Notes: generated by a model from the letters alone, not told the origin. 64,000 nucleotides of DNA from an uncultured Eremococcus sp. (GCA_943914835.1 CALUDO010000003.1:1-64000), one strand, 5' to 3'. Counted from the first letter of the stretch, positions 1 through 8,442 are shown. Numbers and translations: made by a program.

Positions 1-726
1 ACCGATAGGTGCACGACCTTCACCACCACCGTGTGGGTGATCGTTAGGGTTCATTACAGATCCACGAACGGTTGGTCGTTTAGACAACCATCTTGTCCGA
101 CCAGCTTTACCTAGGTTAATCAATTCGTGTTGTTCGTTACCAACAGTTCCGATAGTTGCACGGCAAGTTGATAGAATCATACGAACTTCACCAGAAGCCA
201 AACGAACTAAAGTATATTTACCTTCTTGGCCTAATACTTGTGCATCCGTACCTGCAGAACGAACTAATTGTCCACCCTTACCAGGTTTTAATTCAATATT
301 ATGTACAAAGGTACCCACAGGAATATTTACTAGTGGAAGTGCATTTCCCACTTGGATATCCGCTTCGGGACCTGATTCAACCTTTTGCCCTACCTTAATT
401 CCTTTAGGGGCAATGATATAAGCTTTCACTCCATCTTCGTAATGGATTAGAGCAATATTAGCTGAACGATTTGGATCGTATTCGATTGTTGCTACCGTTC
501 CAACAACACCATCTTTATTACGTTTAAAGTCAATCACACGGTAAGCGCGTTTGTTACCACCACCGTGATGACGAACAGTAATTTTACCTTGACTATTACG
601 GCCAGCTTTTTGTTTTTGTGATTCTAGCAATGTTTTTTCAGGTTTGTTAGTTGTAATTTCTGAAAAATCATAACCAGTCATATTACGACGACCGTTTGTA
701 GTTGGTTTATAATGTTTAATCGCCAC
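1..726 (-). CDS. rplB: 50S ribosomal protein L2 (C-terminus cut by window edge)
   Basis: L2 binds 23S rRNA near the peptidyl-transferase centre. The reading frame opens with GTG at 726 and translates as MAIKHYKPTTNGRRNMTGY, the family N-terminus; a GGAGG ribosome site lies just upstream. 242 codons are visible with no stop, so about 34 residues of the usual ~276 lie beyond position 1. It follows rplW by 34 nt, the standard S10-operon order. The GTG start is unusual for such a highly expressed gene, but no in-frame ATG is closer to the homology start. Confidence 0.97.
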   Translation of the reverse strand, partial: MAIKHYKPTTNGRRNMTGYDFSEITTNKPEKTLLESQKQKAGRNSQGKITVRHHGGGNKRAYRVIDFKRNKDGVVGTVATIEYDPNRSANIALIHYEDGVKAYIIAPKGIKVGQKVESGPEADIQVGNALPLVNIPVGTFVHNIELKPGKGGQLVRSAGTDAQVLGQEGKYTLVRLASGEVRMILSTCRATIGTVGNEQHELINLGKAGRTRWLSKRPTVRGSVMNPNDHPHGGGEGRAPIG

Positions 727-760
727 GTGTTTTCCCTCCTACTTTATAATGATTTTTAAA

Positions 761-1063
761 TTAATCTTCTTCACTTGCATCAGCAAACAATTCAATGTCA
801 GCTGAGTTTTCTGTTAAGGTAATAATTGCTTTCTTGTAACGACGAGTATATCCAGTATAACGTCCCATGCGTTTAGCTTTGCCACGAACGTTAACTGTAT
901 TTACCTTAGCGACTTCAACACCCTCAAACATTGCTTCAACGGCTTGTTTGATTAAGTTCTTGTTAGCTCGACGGTCCACTTCGAAGGTATACTTCTTCTC
1001 GTCGATGCCCAGCATTGATTGTTCTGTAATCACTGGACGTAAGATTACTTCTGAGAATTCCAT
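761..1063 (-). CDS. rplW: 50S ribosomal protein L23
   Basis: 100 residues, the normal length for L23, a protein at the nascent-chain exit tunnel that docks trigger factor and SRP. The N-terminal VILRPVITEQSM and the KVNTVNVRGKAKRMGR segment are characteristic. Its ATG shares one base with the rplD stop codon (TAATG), so the two are translationally coupled. Confidence 0.97.
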   Translation of the reverse strand: MEFSEVILRPVITEQSMLGIDEKKYTFEVDRRANKNLIKQAVEAMFEGVEVAKVNTVNVRGKAKRMGRYTGYTRRYKKAIITLTENSADIELFADASEED

Positions 1064-1680
1064 TATGCTAAGGCCTCCTCTACAGTTGATAATGCTTCTT
1101 TAGTAATTAAAATTTGATCATAATTGACAACATCGAGAACATTAACGTTTCGGTCATCAATTACTTTAACGTTTGGAAGGTTACGAGCAGCTAAGTATGC
1201 TCCTTCGTTATTGCCTTCTAGTACAAGTAATACTTTTGAATCCATATTTAAATTAGAAAGTACTGACTTGAACTCTTTAGTTTTGCTTGCTTGTAATTCA
1301 TCAACCACTACAAAACTTTCTTCTGAAACTTTTTGTGATAAAGCTGAACGAATTGCTAAGCGACGCATTTTCTTAGGTAAATTGTAACTATATGAACGAG
1401 GGGTTGGTCCAAAGACAGTTCCGCCGCCAACCCATTGAGGAGATCTGATAGACCCTTGACGCGCACGTCCTGTTCCTTTTTGTCTCCAAGGTTTACGACC
1501 GCCACCTCTAACAGCACTTCTATTTTTGACTGCGTGGGTTCCTTGACGAAGTGATGCTCTTTGCATGATTACGGCATCAAAAATAACACTCTCATTAGGT
1601 TCAATCCCAAAGATTGCATCATTTAATTCAATTTCACCTGCGTTGCTACCATCTTGTTTAAATAATGTGACTTTTGCCAT
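1063..1680 (-). CDS. rplD: 50S ribosomal protein L4
   Basis: 205 residues. L4 has a globular domain and an extended loop reaching into the exit tunnel; the loop is seen as GGGRKPWRQKGTGRARQGS (about residues 60-80), a signature of the family. It sits between rplC and rplW in S10-operon order. In many bacteria L4 also represses its own operon by binding the leader; whether the leader at 2672-2846 is such a target here is inference only. Confidence 0.97.
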   Translation of the reverse strand: MAKVTLFKQDGSNAGEIELNDAIFGIEPNESVIFDAVIMQRASLRQGTHAVKNRSAVRGGGRKPWRQKGTGRARQGSIRSPQWVGGGTVFGPTPRSYSYNLPKKMRRLAIRSALSQKVSEESFVVVDELQASKTKEFKSVLSNLNMDSKVLLVLEGNNEGAYLAARNLPNVKVIDDRNVNVLDVVNYDQILITKEALSTVEEALA

Positions 1681-1702
1681 TCTCTCGTTCCTCCTCTCTT
1701 AA

Positions 1703-2335
1703 TTAATTGCTTTTAACAGCTGTTCTAATTTCAACTAATGATTTCTTAGCTCCTGGAACATTTCCTTTGATAAGGATTAAGTTATCTTCAGCAACCACTG
1801 CAACCACTTCTAGGTTTTGAATTGTCACTTGATCCCCACCAGTTTGACCTGGTAAGTTCTTGCCTTTGAAGACACGAGAAGCGTCAGACGCCATACCCAT
1901 TGAACCAGGGCGACGGTGGTAACGAGAACCGTGAGCCATAGGTCCACGAGCTTGTCCATGACGTTTGATTGCCCCTTGGAAACCTTTACCCTTAGATGTA
2001 CCCGTTACATCGATGATGTCACCGGCTTCGAATGTTTCAACTGTAATTTCTTGTCCTACTTCGTATGCTCCCAGCTCTACATTACGAAACTCGCGAATGA
2101 AGCGCTTAGGAGTAGCATTAGCTTTTGCTACATGACCCTTATGAGGTTTGGTTGACAATACTTCACGTTTGTCTTGGTAGCCAACTTGGATAGCTTCATA
2201 GCCATCTGTTTCAGCTGATTTCACTTGCAATACAACATTTGGTGTTGCTTCAACAACTGTGACAGGGATTAATTCCCCATTTTCAGTAAAGTATTGAGTC
2301 ATACCAACTTTTTTACCTAAGATTCCTTTGGTCAT
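1703..2335 (-). CDS. rplC: 50S ribosomal protein L3
   Basis: 210 residues, usual length. Starts MTKGILGKKVGMTQYF and contains the conserved GTSKGKGFQGAIKRH and GSMGMASDASRVFKGK segments of the L3 core that reaches toward the peptidyl-transferase centre. Good AGGTG-type ribosome site upstream. Second gene of the S10 operon. Confidence 0.97.
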   Translation of the reverse strand: MTKGILGKKVGMTQYFTENGELIPVTVVEATPNVVLQVKSAETDGYEAIQVGYQDKREVLSTKPHKGHVAKANATPKRFIREFRNVELGAYEVGQEITVETFEAGDIIDVTGTSKGKGFQGAIKRHGQARGPMAHGSRYHRRPGSMGMASDASRVFKGKNLPGQTGGDQVTIQNLEVVAVVAEDNLILIKGNVPGAKKSLVEIRTAVKSN

Positions 2336-2362
2336 GAGTACACCTCCATTTTTTAATTATTT

Positions 2363-2671
2363 TTATAACTTAATTTCTACGTCAACACCACTTGGCAAGT
2401 CTAATTTCATCAAGGCATCAACAGTTTTAGCTGTTGGTTCAAGAATATCAATTAAACGTTTGTGGGTGCGCATTTCGAACTGTTCACGTGAATCTTTATA
2501 TTTATGAGGCGAACGGATAACTGTATAAATTGATCGTTCAGTTGGAAGCGGAATAGGTCCCGCTGTTTTAGCTCCAGTTCTTTGTGCAGATTCTACGATT
2601 TTGTTCGCTGATACGTCTAAGGCACGATGTTCATATGCCTTCAAACGAATACGTATTTTTTGTTTTGCCAT
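2363..2671 (-). CDS. rpsJ: 30S ribosomal protein S10 (NusE)
   Basis: 102 residues, the exact usual length when started at the ATG at 2671 (MAKQKIRIRLKAYEHRALD). A strong GAAGGAGG site lies 7-8 nt upstream. The open frame extends 52 codons further upstream, but that part covers the untranslated leader and has no resemblance to S10. S10 is a 30S head protein and, as NusE, a partner of NusB in antitermination. First gene of the S10 operon. Confidence 0.97.
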   Translation of the reverse strand: MAKQKIRIRLKAYEHRALDVSANKIVESAQRTGAKTAGPIPLPTERSIYTVIRSPHKYKDSREQFEMRTHKRLIDILEPTAKTVDALMKLDLPSGVDVEIKL

Positions 2672-2846
2672 TATATTTCCTCCTTCGTCATTCATCTTAT
2701 TATGACTCGCTCCACAAGAAAAACCGACTACCCCAGCCAATGGCAACTCCGCCAGGCGTGTCGCAACCTCTCGTTTCAAAGCTCTCCCCATCCTTTTCGG
2801 AGGGGGTGTGACTGCATAAGGACACAAAGGTCCCTTTTACGGCACA
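2672..2846 (-). promoter_or_regulatory. S10 operon 5' leader, structured
   Basis: About 175 nt between the predicted transcription start and rpsJ. It holds a C-rich/G-rich hairpin (CACCCCCTCC paired with GGATGGGG, around 2785-2815) and further GC-rich stems nearer the gene. No convincing small gene is present. Long structured leaders before S10 operons commonly mediate autogenous control by a ribosomal protein; the specific mechanism here is inferred, not shown. Confidence 0.55.
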
Positions 2847-2852
2847 AAAATC

Positions 2853-2881
2853 ATTATACCGAAGACACCTAGGTCTTGCAA
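2853..2881 (-). promoter_or_regulatory. Sigma-A promoter of the S10 operon
   Basis: -35 TTGCAA (2876-2881), 17-nt spacer, -10 TATAAT (2853-2858), read on the minus strand. It lies about 180 nt upstream of rpsJ and just after the queT terminator. Confidence 0.85.
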
Positions 2882-2913
2882 GTCTTTTTTGACTTTTATT
2901 CAAATTATTTAGT

Positions 2914-2946
2914 GAAAAAATTCCTTGGCCCTAGGACCAAGGAATT
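2914..2946 (-). terminator. Intrinsic terminator after queT
   Basis: Ten-base-pair stem AATTCCTTGG / CCAAGGAATT (2919-2928 with 2937-2946) followed on the minus strand by a run of six T. Confidence 0.9.
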
Positions 2947-2950
2947 TCGT

Positions 2951-3484
2951 CTATTTTGTCAAATCAATTCGTTTAGATAATGGATAAATTACAATTGCTC
3001 CCAAAGCCATGGAACCAAATTCGATTAGAACTTGAGATATGTATAGGGGCCAGAATGCATCTTCAAAACCAAGCATGATTACCATGATGGTTATGGTAAA
3101 CATCGATAATGAAAAGACAAGAGCTAGTACCAAGTACTCAACCAGGATAGGATCTTGCTTATATCCACGTCGGACAGTCCAATGACTGGCTTTCTTAGCT
3201 AAATACCTACCAATAGATAAGAAGACGAGTGATGACAAACTTCCGACAATCATATCCCAGGGTCCATAAGCAAAGTAGTTAACAATAAATACACCCAAAG
3301 TAATGGCATAGATGTGGCGCTTATTATATAGAGAAAGGAAATTCAATCCTTCAGAAATCCGAAATCCAGGTCCAAAAGACAAGGGTGCTAATAAGAAAGT
3401 AAGAATGACATACATGGCGGCTACGACAGCTGTTCGTGTAATCGTAGTGGCTTTAGAATCAACAATATGTCCTTGATGTTTCAT
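2951..3484 (-). CDS. queT: QueT-family queuosine precursor ECF transporter S component
   Basis: 177 residues with about five or six hydrophobic helices. The N-terminal pattern TRTAVVAAMYVILTFLLAP followed by LSFGPGFRISEGLNF matches the QueT family (formerly COG4708), the substrate-binding subunit of an energy-coupling-factor transporter importing a queuosine precursor such as preQ1. The ECF ATPase and EcfT subunits are not in this window and would be shared from elsewhere. The preQ1-II-type riboswitch directly upstream independently supports the substrate. Single-gene unit with its own promoter and terminator. Confidence 0.88.
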   Translation of the reverse strand: MKHQGHIVDSKATTITRTAVVAAMYVILTFLLAPLSFGPGFRISEGLNFLSLYNKRHIYAITLGVFIVNYFAYGPWDMIVGSLSSLVFLSIGRYLAKKASHWTVRRGYKQDPILVEYLVLALVFSLSMFTITIMVIMLGFEDAFWPLYISQVLIEFGSMALGAIVIYPLSKRIDLTK

Positions 3485-3492
3485 TTAATCCG

Positions 3493-3575
3493 CTCCTTTA
3501 TAGGTCGGTAGAACCGCCTAGTATTTTCTATGGCCAAAGGACAAAGAGTGGTACTCCACTGAAGTGCCATAGCTG
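3493..3575 (-). ncRNA. preQ1-II riboswitch (translation control of queT)
   Basis: Read on the minus strand: a stem CTATGGC / GCCATAG (3566-3572 with 3528-3534), a junction AAAATACTA, a small hairpin GGCGG..CCG just before the gene, and the ribosome site AAAGGAG (3493-3499). The loop of the first stem contains TCCTTT (3536-3541), the exact complement of AAAGGA in the ribosome site, giving the H-type pseudoknot that hides the ribosome site in preQ1-II aptamers. The loop also carries an extra hairpin AGTGG/CCACT. preQ1-II riboswitches are known from Lactobacillales upstream of this transporter family. Confidence 0.8.
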
Positions 3576-3591
3576 TCAAAACGACTAATCC

Positions 3592-3620
3592 AGTATACAC
3601 AAAGTATTTCCGACATACAA
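3592..3620 (-). promoter_or_regulatory. Sigma-A promoter of queT
   Basis: -35 TTGTAT (3615-3620), 17-nt spacer, -10 TATACT (3592-3597) on the minus strand. The predicted transcript starts about 10-15 nt before the riboswitch stem. Confidence 0.75.
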
Positions 3621-3640
3621 GACGATATATTAAAAGATAT

Positions 3641-3668
3641 AAAAAAGCCGTGGCTTTAACCCACGGCT
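3641..3668 (-). terminator. Intrinsic terminator after the channel-like gene
   Basis: Stem AGCCGTGG / CCACGGCT (3646-3653 with 3661-3668) followed by a T run on the minus strand (3641-3646). Confidence 0.9.
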
Positions 3669-3688
3669 CTTTCATTTATATGTTTTGC

Positions 3689-4927
3689 TTAATTAAAACC
3701 TTGATGGTCATGTTCCCCATCATTATCTTCGTCTTCAATGGCTTGATTCGCTTTATCTAATTGTTTGGCTGCGAAATCGCGACCACCCAGACCAAAGGCT
3801 AGGGCAACAGCCACACCTGCAGATCCTAAAACAATAACGAAAGCTGTGTTGACAATTGTTTGAGCAATTTGTAATTGTTCAAGAACCATAAAGGTTGCTA
3901 CAACAATAATCGTGTATCTAGTAATTTCAGCAAAGATTGAATTTCCCGTTGCTTTAGCAATGAAGTTGGCAAAGATATTACCACCAATAAGAGCAATGGC
4001 TAGAATGACAACAGCACTTAATACCAATGGTAAATAAGCAATGATACCTGATCCGATCGTATTGAGAACCTCTAGTTTTAAGACTGAAATAGCTTCAACT
4101 AAGAAGAATAAGAATAGAACAGCCTTAAGAATACCACCCGCAATGACTGAAATTGTAACTTCAGGTGCTTCTTCCTTGAAATTTAAATACTTAGAGAACT
4201 TGTTAACACCTGTTGTAGCTAATAAGTTCTCAACCAAGTCACCGACTAATTTAGCTATAAAGCCACCCACAACTAATAAGACAGCTGCTGTAATAATATT
4301 CGGAATGGCAGCAAGAATTGAATTCAACATGCTAATGATCGGAGCAGAAATTGATTGAATACCTAAAGTTTCTAAGGCAACCGTTAAGATAGGAATGAAG
4401 ATTAGAATGTAAATGATTGTAGCAATCACTTCATTTAATTGTTGATCATCAACATCAACTTGTCCACTTTGTCCGGTCACCTTAGCATACCATTTATCAA
4501 CATTTAACCCTGACAGGAGATTTTTGACTAAGCGTTTGATGAACTTACAGAAATAAGCACCGATGACTAGAATTAGAATGGCTAAAACAATATTAGGGAT
4601 GTAACCAAAGAATTTATCAAACATATTGACAATTGGGTTCATTACACCGCCAACATTCAAGCCATTAAGAACAACCGGTAAGAAGAAGAGCAATACCAAA
4701 AAGTATATCACTGACCCAATTGTTTCTAGGAAGGTACCGCCTTCTTCATCATTCTTAGCCATCCCCCACTTTTGAAGCTTGCTAGAGAAGTCAACTTTCT
4801 CTAACCCTTTAATAAGTAACTTCTTGAGGATAGTTGCTAAAATAATAGCAAGAACCAAAATCAACAAAGCTCCAAGGACTCCCGGTAAAGCCGAAAGAAT
4901 ACCTTCAAAAAAAGAATCATAATCCAT
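3689..4927 (-). CDS. Mechanosensitive-channel-like multi-helix membrane protein (TM_helix repeat, CmpX-like)
   Basis: 412 residues, almost entirely hydrophobic helices. The unit IPNIVLAILILVIGAYFCKF recurs in variant form (IPNIITAAVLLVVGGFIAKL, LPLVLSAVVILAIALIGGNI), the repeated conserved TM helix of the CmpX/MscS-related family; the stretch VALAFGLGGRDFAAKQL near residue 380 resembles the end of the MscS pore helix. No cytoplasmic MscS beta-domain follows, and the acidic tail (QAIEDEDNDGEHDH) ends the protein. Ion conduction or osmotic signalling is inferred from family. Start ATG at 4927 has an AAGGAGG site. Single-gene unit with a dyad at its promoter. Confidence 0.75.
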   Translation of the reverse strand: MDYDSFFEGILSALPGVLGALLILVLAIILATILKKLLIKGLEKVDFSSKLQKWGMAKNDEEGGTFLETIGSVIYFLVLLFFLPVVLNGLNVGGVMNPIVNMFDKFFGYIPNIVLAILILVIGAYFCKFIKRLVKNLLSGLNVDKWYAKVTGQSGQVDVDDQQLNEVIATIIYILIFIPILTVALETLGIQSISAPIISMLNSILAAIPNIITAAVLLVVGGFIAKLVGDLVENLLATTGVNKFSKYLNFKEEAPEVTISVIAGGILKAVLFLFFLVEAISVLKLEVLNTIGSGIIAYLPLVLSAVVILAIALIGGNIFANFIAKATGNSIFAEITRYTIIVVATFMVLEQLQIAQTIVNTAFVIVLGSAGVAVALAFGLGGRDFAAKQLDKANQAIEDEDNDGEHDHQGFN

Positions 4928-4959
4928 AATAAGACCTCCTTAATAGTTTTACATGACAA

Positions 4960-4990
4960 TTGTAACATATGGCTACACAAAGTGTTACAA
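4960..4990. promoter_or_regulatory. 8-bp inverted repeat, candidate operator of the channel-like gene
   Basis: TTGTAACA (4960-4967) and TGTTACAA (4983-4990) form a perfect inverted repeat with 15 nt between. One arm overlaps a minus-strand -10-like TACAAT (4959-4964); the other lies in the -35 region. No T run follows, so it is not a terminator. The binding protein is unknown. Confidence 0.45.
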
Positions 4991-5008
4991 ATAAAGGTTT
5001 AAAAATGC

Positions 5009-5036
5009 AAAAAATAACACCCCGAAGGGCGTTATT
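5009..5036 (-). terminator. Intrinsic terminator after tuf
   Basis: Stem AATAACACCC / GGGCGTTATT (5013-5022 with 5027-5036, one G-T pair) with a compact loop and a T run on the minus strand. Confidence 0.88.
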
Positions 5037-5048
5037 TTAATCTTTAAA

Positions 5049-6236
5049 TTATTCGAAAATTTCAGTAACTGTTCCGGCACCTACAGTACGTCCACCTTCA
5101 CGGATTGAGAAGCGAGTTCCATCTTCAATCGCGATTGGGTGAATCAATTCAACAGTCATTGTTACGTTATCGCCAGGCATTACCATTTCAGTTCCTTCAG
5201 GTAATTCTACAACACCGGTAACATCAGTTGTACGGAAGTAGAATTGAGGACGGTAATTTGAGAAGAATGGAGTATGACGTCCACCTTCTTCTTTAGACAA
5301 TACATAAACCTCAGCCTTAAATTTAGTATGAGGAGTGATTGTTCCAGGCGCAGCCAATACTTGACCACGTTCGATATCTTCACGAGTTACTCCTCGAAGT
5401 AAAGCTCCGATGTTGTCCCCAGCTTCAGCGAAGTCCAACATCTTACGGAACATTTCCACACCAGTAACGGTAGTTTTCTTAGTTTCGTCAGAAATACCAA
5501 CGATTTCAACTTCGTCACCGACTTTAATTTGTCCACGTTCTACACGACCAGTTGCTACTGTACCACGACCAGTAATTGAGAACACGTCTTCGACTGGCAT
5601 CATGAATGGCTTGTCAGTATCACGTTCTGGTTCTGGGATGTAAGCGTCAACTTCTGCCATCAATTCTAGAATTTTACCTTCTTGTTCTTCATCGCCTTCT
5701 AGGGCTTTCAAAGCAGAACCAGCGACTACAGGAATATCATCTCCTGGATAATCGTATTCAGATAATAGGTCACGAACTTCTAATTCAACCAATTCTAACA
5801 ATTCTTCATCGTCTACTTGGTCAACCTTGTTTAAGAATACTACGAAATAAGGAACACCTACTTGACGAGATAACAAAATGTGTTCACGAGTTTGAGGCAT
5901 TGGACCATCAGCTGCAGAAACAACTAAGATAGCTCCGTCCATTTGGGCTGCCCCGGTGATCATGTTCTTAACGTAGTCCGCGTGCCCTGGTGCATCGATG
6001 TGGGCATAGTGACGGTTTTCAGTTTCATACTCGATATGAGACGTGTTAATGGTAATTCCACGTTCCTTTTCTTCAGGAGCGTTATCGATAGAAGCGTAGT
6101 CTTTTGCTTCACCGAAACCATTCTTAGCTAATACTGTTGCAATCGCAGCAGAAAGCGTAGTTTTACCGTGGTCAACGTGACCTAATGTCCCAATATTAAC
6201 ATGGGGTTTTGTACGTTCGTATTTTTCTTTTGACAT
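5049..6236 (-). CDS. tuf: Elongation factor Tu
   Basis: 395 residues from the ATG at 6236 (MSKEKYERTKPHVNIGTLGH), preceded by TAGGAGG; the open frame runs 15 codons further upstream without family similarity. GTPase domain with P-loop GHVDHGKT, DAPGHADY (G3) and NKVD (G4), followed by the two beta-barrel domains that hold aminoacyl-tRNA. It carries GTP-dependent aminoacyl-tRNA to the ribosome. Last gene of the str cluster, with its own strong promoter in the fusA-tuf gap. Confidence 0.98.
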   Translation of the reverse strand: MSKEKYERTKPHVNIGTLGHVDHGKTTLSAAIATVLAKNGFGEAKDYASIDNAPEEKERGITINTSHIEYETENRHYAHIDAPGHADYVKNMITGAAQMDGAILVVSAADGPMPQTREHILLSRQVGVPYFVVFLNKVDQVDDEELLELVELEVRDLLSEYDYPGDDIPVVAGSALKALEGDEEQEGKILELMAEVDAYIPEPERDTDKPFMMPVEDVFSITGRGTVATGRVERGQIKVGDEVEIVGISDETKKTTVTGVEMFRKMLDFAEAGDNIGALLRGVTREDIERGQVLAAPGTITPHTKFKAEVYVLSKEEGGRHTPFFSNYRPQFYFRTTDVTGVVELPEGTEMVMPGDNVTMTVELIHPIAIEDGTRFSIREGGRTVGAGTVTEIFE

Positions 6237-6293
6237 TCTTTTTCCTCCTAATATTAAATGGATAATAGATTCATTAAACACCTATCAAAAATC

Positions 6294-6322
6294 ATTATAT
6301 CGTGAACGGCTAGGGATTTCAA
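6294..6322 (-). promoter_or_regulatory. Sigma-A promoter of tuf, with overlapping dyad
   Basis: -35 TTGAAA (6317-6322), 17-nt spacer, -10 TATAAT (6294-6299), minus strand. An 8-bp inverted repeat GGCTAGGG / CCCTAGCC (6308-6315 with 6330-6337) straddles the -35. It lacks a T run, so it may be a weak terminator of fusA read-through or simply a structural element. Confidence 0.85.
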
Positions 6323-6360
6323 CAGCTACCCCTAGCCCTTCAACGAAAATTTACACTTTC

Positions 6361-8442
6361 TTAGTTGCCTGCGTGTTTCTTAATGATTTCTTCTTGAATA
6401 GACTTAGGTACTGCTTCGTAGTGGTCGAATTGCATTGAGAATGTACCACGTCCTTGTGTTGATGAACGAAGAGTGGTAGCGTAACCAAACATTTCAGACA
6501 ATGGAATGAAACCTTTAACGATTTGAGCATTACCACGAATAGTTGTACCTTCAACACGTCCACGGCGAGAGTTAACATGACCCATAACATCACCTAAGTA
6601 CTCTTCTGGAACAGTGATATCTACGGCCATCATTGGTTCAAGGATAACTGGATTAGCTTTCTTAGCAGCTTCACGCAAAGCTAGTGAAGCGGCAACTTTA
6701 AAGGCCGTTTCAGATGAATCGACATCATGGTAAGAACCATCATATAATTTAGCTTTAACGTCAACCAATGGGAAGCCAGCAAGAACACCATTTTCCATAG
6801 CGTCTTCAAGTCCAGATTCAACCGCTGGAATGTATTCACGCGGAACAACCCCTCCGACAATGGCGTTCTCGAATTCGAATCCGCCACCTTCTTCGTTCGG
6901 AGTGAATTCAATCCATACGTGACCGTATTGACCCTTACCACCAGATTGGCGTACAAACTTACCTTCAGCTTGAGTCGCTGCACGGAAAGTTTCTCGATAA
7001 GATACTTGTGGTGCACCCACGCTGGCATTGACCTTGAATTCACGTTTCAAACGGTCAACGATGATATCCAAGTGAAGCTCACCCATACCAGCAATAATTG
7101 TTTGACCTGTTTCATGGTCTGTTGATGCTTTAAAGGTTGGGTCCTCTTCAGCTAGCTTAGCTAGAGCTTGTGACATCTTGTCTTGGTCCGCTTTTGAATC
7201 AGGTTCGATTGCTACGTTAATAACCGGGTCAGGGAATTCCATAGATTCTAGAATAACTGGTGCATTCTCAGCACATAAAGTATCACCTGTACCTGTATCC
7301 TTCAAACCGACAGCTGCAGCAATATCCCCTGAGAAGACTTCTGGAATTTCTTGACGTGAGTTGGCGTGCATTTGAAGAATACGTCCGACACGTTCACGTT
7401 TCCCTTTACTTGCATTCAAGATATATGAACCTGATTCAAGCGTTCCTGAGTAAACACGGAAGAAAGTTAAACGTCCAACGAATGGGTCCGTCATAACTTT
7501 GAAAGCCAAGGCTGCAAAGTCTTCACTATCGTCCGCATGGTGGGCTAATTCTTCCCCACTATCTGGAACGGTACCAATAATTGGAGGAACATCAGTTGGT
7601 GCTGGTAAGTAATCAATAACACCATCCAACATCAATTGAACACCCTTATTCTTGAAGGCTGATCCACAGAATACAGGATAGAAATCAACAGAAAGAGTGG
7701 CTTTACGGATAGCTTCCTTCAAGCGTTCAACTGAAATTTCTTCTCCTTCAAGATACATCATCATTAATTCTTCATCATAGTCAGCGACTGCTTCAATTAA
7801 TGAGGCATGTAACTCTTCAGCTTGATCTTTCAATTCTTCTGGAATATCAATCTTATTAATATTTACACCTAGGTCGTCTTCATAATCCCAAGCTTCCATG
7901 GTTACTAGGTCAATAATCCCAGAGAAGTTATCTTCAGCCCCAATTGGTAACTGAACAGCGTGTGCATTTGCTTGTAAACGATCATGGATTGTTTCAACAG
8001 CTTGGATGAAGTTAGCACCTAACTTATCCATCTTATTTACAAATACAATCCTTGGAACTTTATAAGTAGTTGCTTGACGCCAAACGGTTTCTGTTTGAGG
8101 TTCTACCCCTGATTGGGCATCCAGTACTGTAACAGCGCCGTCCAAAACCCGCAATGAACGTTCAACTTCGACAGTGAAGTCCACGTGTCCTGGGGTGTCA
8201 ATAATATTTACACGGTGTCCCTTCCATTGAGCGGTCGTTGCCGCAGATGTAATAGTAATTCCGCGTTCTTGTTCTTGTTCCATCCAGTCCATTTGTGAAG
8301 CACCCTCATGGGTTTCACCAATTTTATGAATCCGACCGGTATAGTACAAGATACGTTCAGTTGTCGTCGTTTTACCAGCATCGATGTGGGCCATGATACC
8401 GATATTACGAGTGTTCTCAAGAGAAAATTCTCTCTTTGCCAT
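6361..8442 (-). CDS. fusA: Elongation factor G
   Basis: 693 residues, usual length. P-loop AHIDAGKTTTTERILYYTG at residues 17-35, DTPGHVDF (G3), NKMDK (G4), then EF-G domains II-V with the conserved GMGELHLDIIVDRLKREF. It drives translocation of tRNA and mRNA on the ribosome and ribosome recycling with RRF. Third gene of the str operon, 84 nt after rpsG; no terminator in that gap. Confidence 0.98.
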   Translation of the reverse strand: MAKREFSLENTRNIGIMAHIDAGKTTTTERILYYTGRIHKIGETHEGASQMDWMEQEQERGITITSAATTAQWKGHRVNIIDTPGHVDFTVEVERSLRVLDGAVTVLDAQSGVEPQTETVWRQATTYKVPRIVFVNKMDKLGANFIQAVETIHDRLQANAHAVQLPIGAEDNFSGIIDLVTMEAWDYEDDLGVNINKIDIPEELKDQAEELHASLIEAVADYDEELMMMYLEGEEISVERLKEAIRKATLSVDFYPVFCGSAFKNKGVQLMLDGVIDYLPAPTDVPPIIGTVPDSGEELAHHADDSEDFAALAFKVMTDPFVGRLTFFRVYSGTLESGSYILNASKGKRERVGRILQMHANSRQEIPEVFSGDIAAAVGLKDTGTGDTLCAENAPVILESMEFPDPVINVAIEPDSKADQDKMSQALAKLAEEDPTFKASTDHETGQTIIAGMGELHLDIIVDRLKREFKVNASVGAPQVSYRETFRAATQAEGKFVRQSGGKGQYGHVWIEFTPNEEGGGFEFENAIVGGVVPREYIPAVESGLEDAMENGVLAGFPLVDVKAKLYDGSYHDVDSSETAFKVAASLALREAAKKANPVILEPMMAVDITVPEEYLGDVMGHVNSRRGRVEGTTIRGNAQIVKGFIPLSEMFGYATTLRSSTQGRGTFSMQFDHYEAVPKSIQEEIIKKHAGN

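Noticed and set aside
3493..3575. Class I preQ1 riboswitch
   Set aside because: The A-rich tail and short P1 hairpin of class I are absent; the long P2 stem and the TCCTTT/AAAGGA pseudoknot fit class II.
3481..3675. 64-residue hydrophobic frame upstream of queT
   Set aside because: It coincides with the queT promoter and riboswitch and starts inside the preceding terminator; no ribosome site.
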